Positions 11,510-23,589 of a stretch of DNA of 64,000 bases are shown here, one piece after another; the first letter of the stretch is position 1, and each line of letters starts with the position of its first letter. The notes below the pieces were generated by a model. That model saw only the letters and a program-made list of their open reading frames with translations. It ran no database searches and was not told the origin of the DNA. The stretch spans positions 706,907 through 770,906 of the forward strand of contig NW_021167089.1 of the NCBI RefSeq assembly GCF_003711515.1, in the 5' to 3' direction. The position numbers and the translations under genes are program-made. The stretch is from Sodiomyces alkalinus F11 (Eukaryota > Ascomycota > Sordariomycetes > Glomerellales > Plectosphaerellaceae).

Positions 11510-13214
11510 ATGTCGGATGAGCCATCACTCCCACCACTCCCCGCTGTGTCTTGGGACGAGACCACACAGAGCTTCAGTAATAGTCCTCGCAAACGCACCC
11601 GCGCGAGACTCTCATCTAACGCCTGGCCTCTCTTGGCCAATTCGAGCGACCCGGCCATTTTTTCCAGCGATGACGACCCAGGGCTGGATAACTATGTCGA
11701 GGGACGTCGTAAGAGGCGTTATGTCGGGTCGTGGTTTCAGAAATTGCCCGCGTCCCCCCCGTCCTTTGTGGAGACGCGCCCTCTGCCCAAGCCGAAGCGC
11801 ACTCTGACGCGGCAACTCGATAGTGGTGTCTGGATGGGCAGTGACGGCACGGATAGCGACGACTTTCTGGATGACCTGGCCATCGCTACGCAGCCGAAAC
11901 TGCCACAATGGCAACGTCCGCCGAGACGACAACCGGTCATCTTGCCCGTCGAGGGATTCATCCGTCGGAGGATACAGGACTGCCTTCATCAAGGCAAGGA
12001 GGATGTGGACTTATCGTGAGTCACAGACAGGACAAAATACAATATTTTCCTTTCCCGTGCCATTTTTGCTTACCATATATCACAGCTCCCTCAATATCGA
12101 GTCCCTATCTGATGAGACCATTTCCCTCTTGGGAGAGCTCACTTATATCCCCATGGTAGCCGAGGGTGTGCCTTTTGAGAACAGGGATCCTTGTCTGAGG
12201 CTCTTTTTATCCGGAAACCCGCTCTGCCGCATTCCGGGAGCCATCTTTGACCTTCAAAACCTCACTGTCCTGAGTCTCCGCAGCTGCGGTTTGAAGCAGC
12301 TCCCGCCAGCTATTGGCAAGCTGCAAAGGTTGGAAACACTCAACCTCGCGCAGAACGAACTTCGGCAGCTCCCAGCAGAGCTTTTGGATCTAATCGCCGC
12401 TCCGGGGACGCTCACGGATCTCTTATTGCAGGGCAACACCTTTCACCAGGCCAGCTGTCTCCCGGAGCAACTTGACGCAGACAGCTACCACGCACAACAA
12501 CAATCCAGTTCGAACCCTGGGGCTGCCGTCTTGAGCCTAGGTGCGTGTGATGGATCCGAGTCACATGAACAACGCCTCGTGCAGAATCTGCCGCCAACTT
12601 TCGAGGGCATGGCAGCCCGATACATGGCACGGTCTGCGATCGAGTATTCCGACAGCGCGGGCGTCATATGCTCGAAGTTTCGGCTGGACGGCGGCAGCGG
12701 CATGGCGGGACCGGTCGAGGTTGATGCGAGCCAGACCCACTCGGGAGGACCAAGTCCTCCGTCTTCCTCGGCCGGGGCCACCCGTGTTCCCAGTCTCTTC
12801 GAATTAGCAGCGCGGGCCTGCTACCGGAGTGCCGACTTGGGGGCGCTGACGGACTACGTCCCCGACACGCTGTCTCGCGTCCGGGGTGTGCTCGATCGTG
12901 CTGCGGAGCAGCGCCGTGTTGCGGGGTACTCGTGCTGGAGGTGCAAGAAGCTGCTGGTGACGCCCACGACCCAGTGGCTCGAGTGGTGGCAAGTGGCGCG
13001 CGTTCGGCGGCAGCCTGACGGTGACGCAGACGGGTCGGGCAGCACAATTCAGGTTTCGCCATGGAGCGACATCGTCGAGGAGCAGGCCGTCCCCTTCCTG
13101 CGCATGGGGTGCTCTTGGAAATGCGTTCCTGGGCATATCGAACCTGGCAGTTGGGCGGTCCGTGGGGAAGAAGCAGGGGAAGAAGCAGGGGAAGAAGCAA
13201 GCCCGAGAAATTAA
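11510..13214 (+). CDS. Leucine-rich repeat protein with C-terminal cysteine pairs
   Basis: Two exons, 11510-12015 and 12086-13214 (donor GTGAGT, acceptor CACAG), give 544 residues. The first 170 residues are basic and Ser/Pro-rich, probably disordered. Residues about 200-310 carry classic LRRs (LFLSGNPLCRIP, LSLRSCGLKQLPPAI, LNLAQNELRQLPAEL, LLLQGNTFHQ). The C-terminal third has CWRCKKLL and, about 70 residues later, GCSWKC, a spacing that could bind a zinc ion; this is inference. The last residues include GEEAGEEAGEEA from a short tandem repeat at 13165-13200. LRR proteins of this plain type act as binding scaffolds; I do not know the partner. The gene converges with the cyclase gene, whose stop lies only 92 bp away, so their 3' UTRs probably overlap. 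Confidence 0.85.
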
Positions 13215-13306
13215 GGTGTGCATTGTCTGCGGCGTTATGCAATGTGTGCATTGCTTGCATGTAGGTATCTATCTCTCGACTCTGTTCGAAGCTGCTTAAT
13301 CTTAAC

Positions 13307-14734
13307 TCAGGGTGGAACGGCCCAGGAGTCCAGGTTCATGGAGTTCATTCCCCCTGCACTCAAACCGATGGCCTTGCAAATCGTACCCTTATTGTACCAT
13401 TCCACCCCTGGCAGCATCTCGGAAGCCACCCATCGTGCCGTCTGCGAGTGCAAGGTCCCCAGTCCAAACGGGTCGTGGGTCTTGTCCTTCCGCAACCGTT
13501 CATTTTCAAGACCCAGACCCTCCATGGAACGAGTCACGCGTTTCACCCCGTTATCCTCAGTACCATCTACATCCTCCTCGGGGGCGTCGAAGCGGGGACA
13601 GCTCGTGGTTCCCTGCGCCAATGCCTGGAAAACGACGAGCTGGTCCTCCAGATACTGGTCACACACGCATCGCTTGTCCACCTCCTCCCCGAGCTGAGCC
13701 ACGAGCTTACGTACCAGCAGCGACGAAAACTTCTGAGCCGCGGCCTTCCCGCCCTTTTTGGGTATCGAAGTGAGCACATCACGCCCCCAGCGCAGGTCCA
13801 CGTCTTCGTCTCCGTCGCGAACCGGCCGCGACCGCGCCACTAGGAGGACGTAAACCCTAGCACCATCGCCCGAGTCCTCGAGGACCTTGAACTCGACATC
13901 CGCGCCGGGGAACCGGGCACCGAGTTGGTCGGTCAGGTGGAGCGTGAATTCGTCGTGCGTGTACGCCGGCGTGATGACAGAGACGTCAACGCGCGTAATC
14001 ACTGGGTCATCATCAGCGGCTGTGAATACTTTTGCGGCGAGGGAGGTGGCGTCGTGGCGGGGTTGTAGGGACTGTCCCCTCTGCAAGGGCACGATGCGGA
14101 AACGCACGGCGCCTTGGCTCTTGGGGCCGAGGGACCAGCCGCGACGGAGCAATTGGCCCTCGATTTGTAGGCCGAAGCGGGACCGGAGAGCCGGTAACAG
14201 GACTTGGTCTGCGTATTCCCATGATGGGGCGAAGCTGACGTTGCTACCGCCGGAGATGGTCAGGGTGATTGGTTCCTGCTCTGCCTTGGGCCCCGCCCCG
14301 TCCTCTCTTTCTTCCTTCGCTTCCCTGTCGGTGTCGTTATCGAAGGAAACCGAGCCACGGAAGATGAGATACGGTAGGACAGCTTGGAAGATGAGCAGGG
14401 CGCTTGCGCTAGGGGAGTCGGCGGCGATGGAGATGTAGCGACTCGCAGCAAGGATTGGGGACGGCGATGTGGACGGGTGGAATGTTAGGGTCTTGCTACC
14501 GACGGAAAGGCCGGATGTAGTCGCGGAGGTGGCGGAGGAGAGGTACTCGATTGCTGTTGCATGCTGCGATTTGAGGCCTCCGCCCCTGGGCCGGTTTCCC
14601 CGGATGTTGGTGATCCTCACCGGCTGGCCAGTTACAGCGGACAGCGCGATTGCTACCCGGACGAGCTGGCCACCGCCTTCGCCCGTCCGGCCGTCAATAT
14701 CGATGGGTTTGTTCTGTTTCACTTTCACACGCAT
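13307..14734 (-). CDS. RNA 3'-terminal phosphate cyclase family protein (RTC1-like)
   Basis: An uninterrupted 475-residue frame. The N-terminus has the family signature IDGRTGEGGGQLVRVAIALS and RGNRPRGGGLKSQH, typical of the enzyme (RTCA) branch rather than the Rcl1 ribosome-assembly branch. Active members convert RNA 3'-phosphate to a 2',3'-cyclic phosphate through an AMP-histidine intermediate. Here the region equivalent to E-H-L-x-D-Q-L reads DQYLEDQL (residues 359-366), so the catalytic His is replaced by Tyr361 (codon TAT, 13652-13654). It may therefore be catalytically inactive or use another residue. An insert of low-complexity charged residues follows at about 380-420, which is longer than usual. 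The ATG at 14734 directly precedes the conserved core, so the start is likely right. Confidence 0.9.
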   Translation of the reverse strand: MRVKVKQNKPIDIDGRTGEGGGQLVRVAIALSAVTGQPVRITNIRGNRPRGGGLKSQHATAIEYLSSATSATTSGLSVGSKTLTFHPSTSPSPILAASRYISIAADSPSASALLIFQAVLPYLIFRGSVSFDNDTDREAKEEREDGAGPKAEQEPITLTISGGSNVSFAPSWEYADQVLLPALRSRFGLQIEGQLLRRGWSLGPKSQGAVRFRIVPLQRGQSLQPRHDATSLAAKVFTAADDDPVITRVDVSVITPAYTHDEFTLHLTDQLGARFPGADVEFKVLEDSGDGARVYVLLVARSRPVRDGDEDVDLRWGRDVLTSIPKKGGKAAAQKFSSLLVRKLVAQLGEEVDKRCVCDQYLEDQLVVFQALAQGTTSCPRFDAPEEDVDGTEDNGVKRVTRSMEGLGLENERLRKDKTHDPFGLGTLHSQTARWVASEMLPGVEWYNKGTICKAIGLSAGGMNSMNLDSWAVPP

Positions 14735-16687
14735 TGTTGAATTGCTAGCACGGTCGATTTTGCGCGTGTTTGGTTGGAATCGTCAAATGTCGAGTCGAAT
14801 GGCCTGCACGACCTGGGATAGATTTTCTTCTTGAAGCTCTGATGTGCTTCTTGGTAGTAGAAGACACCGCCGTTGGCCTTAGTAGACAGACGGTGTGACA
14901 GCGATGTAATTGCGTTTTTGTTTGCGCCTTTCTGGCTCTGTGAGGAATGAGGAGTCATATGGTTAGGTACCTTAATATTCAGGGGGGTTAGGGGTAAGAG
15001 CTACCAGGTAAGCCAGGCAGGCAGTTATTCACTGCACGAGCTGAGTTGTGTCACCCCCGAGCGGATTGGCCCTAGTCCCTTCCTTGTCCGAATAATACCA
15101 GGCAGAAACGGACCGAATTAAGGGCACAAGTACCTTTACGACCGTATCTCAACAGCAACAAACGCACCATACCTTACATAAGGTACCTAAGGTACCTAGG
15201 TAGTCGGTAGATTGGAGGCGCTTGCCAGAGCATCTATTTGAATCAACTTATCTTTGTCAGCTTCAGTTTGCCTTTGGTTATAGAGGCAAATGAGCCGGCG
15301 TACAGGTAGATTGCGACCTCGTAATGAGATCCTTCGGACGAGGTCTAATGTCCCTTCATATAACACCTTTGATGTCTGGAATGCTTTGATGCAATCTGGG
15401 GTCGTCTTTCCTTCCATTGTGTTATAGTAAAATGGCTCCCTGCCTCGTGTCCATGCTTCTCAACCGCTATGTCCGCACGTAGTCCAACCTCAAGCGATAT
15501 TGATAGCACTATCCCAAATAGAAAGAAACCACGTCTCCAGGGACTAAACTGTGAGCTATGGACCTGTTTAGCAATATATATATATATATATATATATCGA
15601 CCGCCTACCTTGCTAAGTCTGGTCTTAGACGCACGGGGGATATTGATATGTATATAAGAACCGTGACCACCTAGACAGAAAATATTTACGGTTCAGAAGA
15701 TTTTCTCTTCCAGGAAACCAAACTAGAGACGGAGGATTCCATGGTTGATTTGATAACCGAGTTTAGGCCTCGCTAAAGGAATGTTACCTGACTTCGCAGT
15801 GCGTCGCTACCAGACTGGCATCACGATTCACTTGAATTTCACCCGTGGACTCTGTGCGTCCTTAGTACTGGTCCTTTTGAGTTCAAGACGTTCTTAGACT
15901 GTCAACCCGACAAACATGGTTTCACAGGTAGGACGTTGAACTTCAACCCTTGTCCATACTCAGCATATATCCTTTTCCAGGCTTCTAGCAGCTAGGCAAC
16001 AGGTTCTGTTTCACCGGTTTGAAGGTTGAACCGACTTAGAATAGGTCCTTCTTGACCGTGTCTTGGCTACCTTAGGTAGCTCCCTGACGGTCCTGCAGGT
16101 TACAGAGTTACACACACAATTATCTTAATCAATTTTGACCCTATTTTGACCGTTCCGGTTACGTTGTATCTGACAGAGGACCGGTACTCCATAAGCCGCA
16201 GCAGTTGGTTGCCTTGCTCGTGAATCCGAATATTCCGGATAGGACGACGAGTCCGTGCAACGTGGAAAGCGAACAGGCTACAATTAGGCAACCTTCTGCT
16301 TATAGGTAATACAATGCCACCTGGGATCCGAAGGAATGGGACGGGACGGGTCCCGCGATTGCTGGGCGACCAGAATAGGAAAGTCGGCACGGAACTTCGC
16401 CCCTTATTTCCCCTTAATTCCGAGAGTCGGGGAACTGAAGGCCGAGGTCGAAGGGGGATGAGATTGAGGGAGAACCGAGAAAGAAGGAAGCCGTTCGCAA
16501 AATGAAGACCTTGTCAGCCCAGAACATTTTCCAGGGGCTAAGTAACGCTACTAAGGTGTGATTACTTATTAAAGTTAAAGCACGCTTTTTTGCCTTTGCG
16601 TTCCGCCTCGTCTGAAGGTTACACACTTGGATCACAGCAACTGCTTAACCAAGACATCCGAACCAACCAATGTACCACGGTATCTAA
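14735..16687. other. 2-kb intergenic region without a convincing gene
   Basis: Between the divergent starts of the cyclase gene and the convergent end of the Est1-type gene. It contains repeated GGTACCT palindromes (about 14965 and 15180-15205) and a TA microsatellite at 15574-15597. A minus-strand frame at 15196-15417 (73 codons) has a coding flavour but no match I know; it may be a relic. Confidence 0.5.
15574..15597. repeat. TA microsatellite
   Basis: About twelve AT dinucleotides in a row in intergenic DNA. No link to a gene seen. Confidence 0.9.
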
Positions 16688-18613
16688 CTAAGGGGGCGTT
16701 ACCACCTCATACCTACCCATGTCCATGTCCATGGCTTCACCCAATGTTTCTAGGCGGCCCGTCATCGAATTGCCCCCCTCCGGGACATCGCTGGGGGTCA
16801 ACACCTCCCCCTGAGCCGCAAAGTAGGTCATCTCATCAACATCCTCCTCGTATTCCGGAGGGACCGAGAACTGGCGGGTCTCAGCATCATACAACAACCA
16901 CTTCCCCTGTCGCGCGATACGGCGTCCGAGCCAGAGGCAACGAACGCGCCGCGCATCCATCATGGACGGCAGCTCGAAATAGCGCTCCTCGTCATCAGTC
17001 TTCTCGTTCGTGAACCAGTCCAGGGGCAGGTAGTTATCAACCCAGAGTAGGCCCCGCATCGCGTAATCCTCGGGCAAAGGACGGGGCGCTTCCTTCTCTG
17101 GGCGGGGGAAGTCGTCTTGGTCGAAACGAAGGGCGGCGTCCGAGGCATCCAGCAACGTATTCAGTTGGGCGGATAGTAGTCGCCAGGGGAACTGCTTCTC
17201 CATGTAGGCCATCAGGTTACTATGCCGGACAACACGATCGAGAAACACCATAACAACGTGAAGGTAGGCCAGGATGCTAGGGTCCCTGAAGCGACCCCAG
17301 ACAACACGGTGCGTCCGGCAGTTTAATTCCAGTGCTTTCTCGAGCCTCTCGTCGCTTTCTTTGACGGGGTGCTGGTCCTGGCTGCTGTCCTCCGGTCTCA
17401 GAGCCTTGAATGTCCTCATAAACAGGTTAGTGGGTTCGCCGTAGCCCAGAAGAGCGCATAGGTTGGCAACGGCAATGTAGTAGCCAGGTTCAAGCCACAT
17501 GCGAGACGTCCTTGCAATATGAATATCCAGCCCGTCAACGAAACCTTCCAGAGCGGACGGAAATTCCGACTCCTTTTTACCACTGAAGAGTACGCCATGA
17601 GCGAAGATGAAGTGCACATCCAGCTGAGGTAATCGGGTGGGTTGGCGCGAGAGAATAGGATCCAAAAGAGTCATGATAGACTCGCGAGCCGACGAAAAGG
17701 GGACGGGGACGCAAAGCGACTTGGCGTAGTAGAACAGTTGCTGCAATCCGTTCGGCCGTGCCAGGATGGCCAGGTGATGGTAGAGGCGGCCCGTGGTAGG
17801 GGCTTTGTCCGAGGCCCTGCTGTACCACCGTCGACTCACACCAGTCCAAACCTCGCGGTCCACCATATTATCGTCTTCGATAGCCATACGATAACGGCCA
17901 AGGTCTCCGAGACACTCAATCCAGGTGTCCTCAAACGCGGGGACGGTTTCCAACAAGAGGGCCATCATGCTGTAGGAGAGGTAGATGAAGGTGAGCATAT
18001 GCTCGAGCGAGGCCGGAAGACGATGACGGAGCAGCTCCAGGAAGGAGTGGATGCCGTGACGCCACATTCTCGCGGGCATGGCGTACTTCGCAGCGAGTCG
18101 TTTGAGCGGAGGGCTAGCGGACGGGTGCTGACTGGCGAGGAAGAAGTCATGATGCTCGTTCAGAAGGGTCCGGTGCAAGGCGATGAGCGCTTGCCATTGC
18201 TCGTTGTTCAACTTGGCCGACTGGACGGTGTTGTTTGCCTTGGCAGTCGGGTCATCCCCAGAGCTCGAGCTCGCCTTGTTGGTACTACTGACGTTGGCAT
18301 CGACTTTATCGACTTCGATGCATTTGCTCTCGACCATGACGAGGCCGGCGTAGATGCCTTTGACTTCGGCAACGAGCTGTTCTAGGTTGATATGCCGCGT
18401 CTCGAGCTGCTTGAGCATTCTGGTTGTGTCATCGTGGAGTGAGGCGGCAGCACTTGTCACGGATGAGGGATGAGGCAGGACCCCTCTCGAGGGTTCTGCG
18501 TGCCGGGACTTGGAGGGCTTGGGGTTCGAACGAGAAGCGGCGCGAGAGCCCCGATTAGCGCCTCTGCCTTTCTGTCGCGATCTATCTTCCGGGGTGGCGG
18601 GCTCGGAAGGCAT
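16688..18613 (-). CDS. Est1/SMG-type RNA/DNA-binding domain protein
   Basis: A single 641-residue frame. The first 60 residues are basic and low-complexity. Residues from about 70 show a 14-3-3-like/TPR helical region. The hallmark is GRLYHHLAILARPNGLQQLF followed by SLCVPVPFSSARESIMTLL, which is the conserved centre of the Est1-type DNA/RNA-binding domain found in SMG5/6/7 and yeast Est1. Filamentous fungi carry several such proteins, most of them uncharacterised; roles in nonsense-mediated decay or telomere work are known only for family members elsewhere. No PIN nuclease domain is visible, so it is not an SMG6-type nuclease. The start at 18613 is the first ATG of the open frame; a short upstream exon cannot be excluded. 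Confidence 0.82.
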   Translation of the reverse strand: MPSEPATPEDRSRQKGRGANRGSRAASRSNPKPSKSRHAEPSRGVLPHPSSVTSAAASLHDDTTRMLKQLETRHINLEQLVAEVKGIYAGLVMVESKCIEVDKVDANVSSTNKASSSSGDDPTAKANNTVQSAKLNNEQWQALIALHRTLLNEHHDFFLASQHPSASPPLKRLAAKYAMPARMWRHGIHSFLELLRHRLPASLEHMLTFIYLSYSMMALLLETVPAFEDTWIECLGDLGRYRMAIEDDNMVDREVWTGVSRRWYSRASDKAPTTGRLYHHLAILARPNGLQQLFYYAKSLCVPVPFSSARESIMTLLDPILSRQPTRLPQLDVHFIFAHGVLFSGKKESEFPSALEGFVDGLDIHIARTSRMWLEPGYYIAVANLCALLGYGEPTNLFMRTFKALRPEDSSQDQHPVKESDERLEKALELNCRTHRVVWGRFRDPSILAYLHVVMVFLDRVVRHSNLMAYMEKQFPWRLLSAQLNTLLDASDAALRFDQDDFPRPEKEAPRPLPEDYAMRGLLWVDNYLPLDWFTNEKTDDEERYFELPSMMDARRVRCLWLGRRIARQGKWLLYDAETRQFSVPPEYEEDVDEMTYFAAQGEVLTPSDVPEGGNSMTGRLETLGEAMDMDMGRYEVVTPP

Positions 18614-21600
18614 GCGATTACCATGACGGGCGGAGGGCCGCTTCAGGCTGTGGCGGCTTGCGGGTCGAGATTGCGGTCTGGAGGGCTGGGGTACAACAGA
18701 GGAGACATCTGCCTGGCCCGACAGAGTCCCCGCAGTGGGAGTGGTTGGGCTTGCGGCAGAGTCGGCGACCGGCGTAGGGGACGTCGGTGGTGGAAACTGG
18801 GCCGGAGTTCTGGTGGGTGTGGCTGGAGAACTGGGAATATCCCTAAAGGAAGGTTGCGCGTCAGCCCTGGATTAAATCCGGTAGATATTCGACTTGTGGT
18901 GGTGGTTCGGGATGGTGGTGGAATGAGGATGTGGCCGATGCGACATTGTGCGATGTGTGAGGAAGAGAGCAGCGGGGTGGGTTGCAATAAAGATTTTTTT
19001 ATAAATAAAAAAAAAAAAAGAAAGAAAGAAAGGGACACGCACGTTTGGCCCTTTGCATTTTGCTGTTTAGCGGACTGTCGAAGGTAGTCCGTCCAGCTTC
19101 GTTCGAGGTCCATGGAGATGACAAGATAACCAAAGCGATGCTAACGAACCGGGATATCCGAATAACTCAACAAGAATATGAGTGTCCAGATGCTTGCCAT
19201 CCGAAGACGAAGGGGACCTTAGGTTACGACGCTAGCTCAAAGCAACCATAATGGCATGAGATTTTTTTTTATGAAAGCGTCCAAGTGCTGATGAGCCATG
19301 AGGTTTATATTTGTCGAAGTTTGGATTCGGGATTGGGTATTTTTCTTCTTCTTTTCGCGTCCCCTCTTGTTTATATTAAGGAGCATAAAAGGGTAAAACT
19401 CTCCGAGAACAGCCTTCAGCCGCATGGCACCTGCCTTGCCTCCTCGTTCTTTCCCCCCGCCGGGCCCCACACACACAGGTTGCCTCATGCGGGCCAAAAT
19501 AATTTGCGGAATGGTTCGCCAAAACTCCGCTTCGTATTTTTCAGGGACTCGGTCGCCCCGCCCTTCTTCGGCTTTAGCCCTGACCCCTTTAATTGGGGTT
19601 CTATTTGGTGTCACCCATAAAATAAAAGAATATTCTAACTTCTTCCTCATCATGCAATCGAAGCGCAAAAGCCGCATCACACACCAGGCCGTCTTCCGCC
19701 AGCTCATTGATTGCGAAAGAATTCACACGGCCCACGGAAAGAACCCCATCTCCAGGGTAGTATTGACCATCCCTACCGAGCGGTTGAAGTCGGTGTCGCC
19801 TGAACTGCTCTTCCTTCGTTTCTACGCTGTTCTCGCCTCGTTTGTCTGTGCTATTTCTGCGTCAGGTCACGATGTTATTCGACAAGTCGCCCAGTTCGGT
19901 TCACTGACGGTATCCTTCTCCGATTTTTGCCTAGGGAGTACGTGTAATGAATTATTAATCAATAGGTGCCTAGCGGGGCGAGCCATGGACTTGCTCTTGA
20001 CGACAAACGGCCGCTCACTCATGGTTGTTTCTCAGGCGCAGGCGCGGAGTAACCGGTTCTCTTATTGTTGGTTGGACAGTCCAGAACGTCGTGGCGCTTG
20101 ACGATGCCTATGGATCCCAAACTCAAATGGTGAGACCTAACTCTAGCGGTCCGGCCAGTATCGCCCAAGGACCAGTTCTTGTTTGCATCCCAAGGACGAA
20201 AAGCCTAACGAAATGCCAATTTCGCCTCATGAATGTACAGGTCAAGATCCAGTTTGATTTACGATCCAGGCAACCACTCTATCTGATCTCTCTTCGAACC
20301 AAAACCACCGGGCATTCGTGTTGCGTCTGTGAGCTGACGACGCCCATTTTTGTGACGACATGAATTTGATTTCTCATTTCATTCGGCACTTGAGGCTCAT
20401 ATCGCCTCAAATGTCTCCTTGTTACGTGACGACTGGGTGAATCGTCATCCCCATTGTTGAGCCCCTTTAATACTACCTCGACCTCGATGCACGCCTACAT
20501 ACGTGGAATGCTGCCAAAGACAAGTCATCTAACCGAAGATTGACCCTGCAAGCAGCCTCATTTTCTATACGTGACCAACAAGGCAGGCTGAGAAGTTCAC
20601 ACGCACCTGAATCTTCGAAACAGTCGGTGTCTCAACATCGAAGCCCAGCTAAGCGTCCAGAGCAGGCCGCTAAATACGTGTGACAACCCTCGTCGAAGCA
20701 GTGGCCAACGCGTTGCCGCGTGAACCACTTGGGAAGTGAATAATAATATTCGGAAGCCCTGAGACCCCTGACGTCGCCGACCAGCGACCGCCAACTTTAC
20801 ACTTCGTCACCGCTTTCCAACACGCCTTTTTCAGCTGCAGATGTAGTGGGCCCCCAAACTCCTACGCTCTGGTCTACATCCTCTTCCTTTCTGCTGTGTT
20901 TTCCCTTTCTCTCTTGAGGGAAAGAAAAAAAAAATGAATTGTGTGGACTTCGATGTCGGGCGTCGGTCTCGGACCTTGCAGGGTCTTCGCCTCCTCGGGC
21001 ATGGCATAGCCTGTAAGCTAATAGATGGCACGTCAAGGAAAAGGACGGTGGATTTCATTGCGCATGAGCAATTATCATGCAGATGCAAATCGAGAACGAC
21101 AGGACGGGGAGTTGAGCCGGCAGCTATGTAGCGGGTCCCTTTCTTAAACTAACTACCTTCCTTGCCCATGCAGCAATGCCCAAGAACGCCCAAAGCTTTG
21201 GCAGACGATCGAGTTCGTACTACACGTAATACCAGACACTCGGTTGCTTGAGACATCGAAGACTTGTCACCTTCAGTTAAAGAGGGCTGGTGGCTGGCAC
21301 GCTCTCGCTCTGCCCACAAAGCTATCGACTTCTGTCGAATACATGACTTGGATATGTATCTGCTCAGTGCTCAGCCCACGAGTTATACGATAAACTGATA
21401 TTGTCAAGCCATAAGGCAAGGTGAGGTAGATAATCCCATGTCAACCAACTACTTTATCGTGGCGGCGGCGGGCCTGTGTGTCTATTCCGACTCTATACCC
21501 GCTTACCGACCGCATTCCGAGACTGGATGGCGTCATCCGATGGAGGGTGCATGCATCATGCCGCATGCAGGTATCCGTGTCAAACGCCTTCTGCAACTCG

Positions 21601-23589
21601 GTGTCGCCTTGCGGACGGCAACGGACCGAGCGGGCAGCCTGCCTCGAGGTGGCACAGCATGAGAGACTCCCGAGTTCCGAAGTGAGAGTCACCGAGGCGC
21701 TAAACAATTGCCCCAATACGAGGCACTGAAGGACCGTAAGAAGGTTTCGTGGAGGCCCAAATTCCAACTTCAGGTTTCCAATCCCTAGTCAGACCCTAGC
21801 CGGCTAGCCCCGTACGGGCCTATTATAGAATGTCCAGATCGACCACAGCTTATCGGTTTGCTGTCCCCCAATTTCAATAATCACACCGGCAGGGGGCCAG
21901 AGTGCATCCTACAGATATATTTAAAGTCGGGCAATATAGGCCAACGAGTAATACTGTACTTTTATATTCTTCCATTTCGTCCTCACGCGTGCATCAAGAG
22001 CCTAGAGTAGGGGGTAGTATCCTTCGCCGAAAGGAATAGTTTGCAGATACTAGGCCGACAGAAACGTAGCCGCGAAGTCTTGCCTCGAGCAGTCCAGATC
22101 GGAAATAGCCTAATTTCTTGTCCAGGGTATTTGCTACCATGTGGCTACCACACGGAAACCGCATGGCAAGATCAAGGCAACAGAACTATGGATAGGCATC
22201 AGGCAGATCGTTCCCGGTGAAACAGACTTGCAGCCTTGCTATTGATTTCCCGGAAGATAGACTGCGATTGATTTTTAGTCTAAAACACCAAAACTAGCTC
22301 GAGACAACACCTTTGATGGCCCAGCACAAGATGGCAGTCGGGCAAATATCTTGTTTTGCCCTGTAAGGCAACCGCGCTTAGCAAGAAGGCGTCCCAGGTC
22401 CGAGTCTCTGTGCGATAACGTGAAGATGTTGACATGTTGTAACATGTAAGTTGTAGGGGGCGGGCCCACACGATCGGAGTCGGGACGCCCGGAGTGTACC
22501 GTGTGGGGAACCCACGGGATCCGATCTGGGCTATCTACGGAGTGATGAGGCTCATATTGAAGCCGGATCTCGTTGCCTAGGTAAGGTACCTTAGTCACTA
22601 TACCGAGTACCTACCTCAGGTAATGTCCAAGAGCTCGGCAATAATAAGAGATAGGATTGATACGATCTACCTACACCGCAACATTTACATGTCCCTCTGT
22701 CCACCGTGGAACCTGCCTAATTACTTTCACTCGACCCCGAAGCATCACATCCCATGATTCCATTCGGTCATGATGGAGCCTAAGCTGTAGATCGCGGGGA
22801 TCTGAATACGACCTGTATCCGTAAGACGGGACAATCCAAGAAGCCAACAAGTTTACTACTTGCGTACGGAATTCAAAAAAAAAAAAGAAAAAAAATCGGT
22901 CACCTGAAAGGGAATGATTGGATCCCTGTATTACCCTTCGATGGCATTTCACGCGGTCTATCAAGTCGCGTGGCTGGGCTGCGCCACTGAGGTAAAGTAC
23001 GATACGCCATGGAACAGGAAAAAGAACGAAGAACAAGCTACGACAGCCCCCAAAGCGAAGGCGGGGAAGGCGAGACAAACTGTATGTACAGTGCACAGCC
23101 ATAGCCAAGGACCACTGGACCAGAGCGGCCAGCGGGCCTCAAAGTATCCGTACCTTTATATGTCATCTTCAATCCTTCACGAATCACCACTATCAACGAG
23201 GGGCTCCTCTCGGGCTTGCCCACGTCGAACTTACCGAGCGCAAATGCACACTGCACAGTCGTTACTGATACCGGACATTTTGAATACGAGAGAAAAGGAC
23301 GGACAGACAGACAGAGAGTAGACTCGGTGCGAAGCTTGAATGAAGCCTCCGTCGCTAGACATCACGATTCACAGCCACACCGTACACGGCTGGTCATCAA
23401 CTCATCTTTCCTCATCCTCTATTCTTACTCCATACATATTTCCACGTCCTAGTCGTCGGTCTGCCTTTTTCTTGTCCTTTTTCTTTCCTTTTAAAGTTTT
23501 ATATTTATTTTTCTGGGAATCCTTTTTCTGGGAATCCAAACCAGACTGAAGCACTAAACAAGACCACGACACCAACATCTGTACCGGAT
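18614..23589. other. 5-kb gene-poor region
   Basis: No frame here matches a family I recognise, and none can be linked to another by clean splice sites. The longest plus-strand frame (19424-20101, 225 codons) lacks codon periodicity that I can see. Features present are A-rich runs (about 18996-19035 and 22873-22897), a GGTACC cluster near 22580-22615 and an ordinary base composition, so it is not an obvious RIPped transposon. It will hold the promoter of the Est1-type gene at its left and of the ATPase gene at its right. Long non-coding transcripts are possible but not visible from sequence. Confidence 0.45.

Noticed and set aside
12664..13260. 198-codon minus-strand frame
   Set aside because: Shadow of the LRR gene's second exon.
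19424..20101. 225-codon plus-strand frame
   Set aside because: No recognisable motif, uneven composition, starts in a likely non-coding stretch and cannot be joined to neighbours by clean splice sites.
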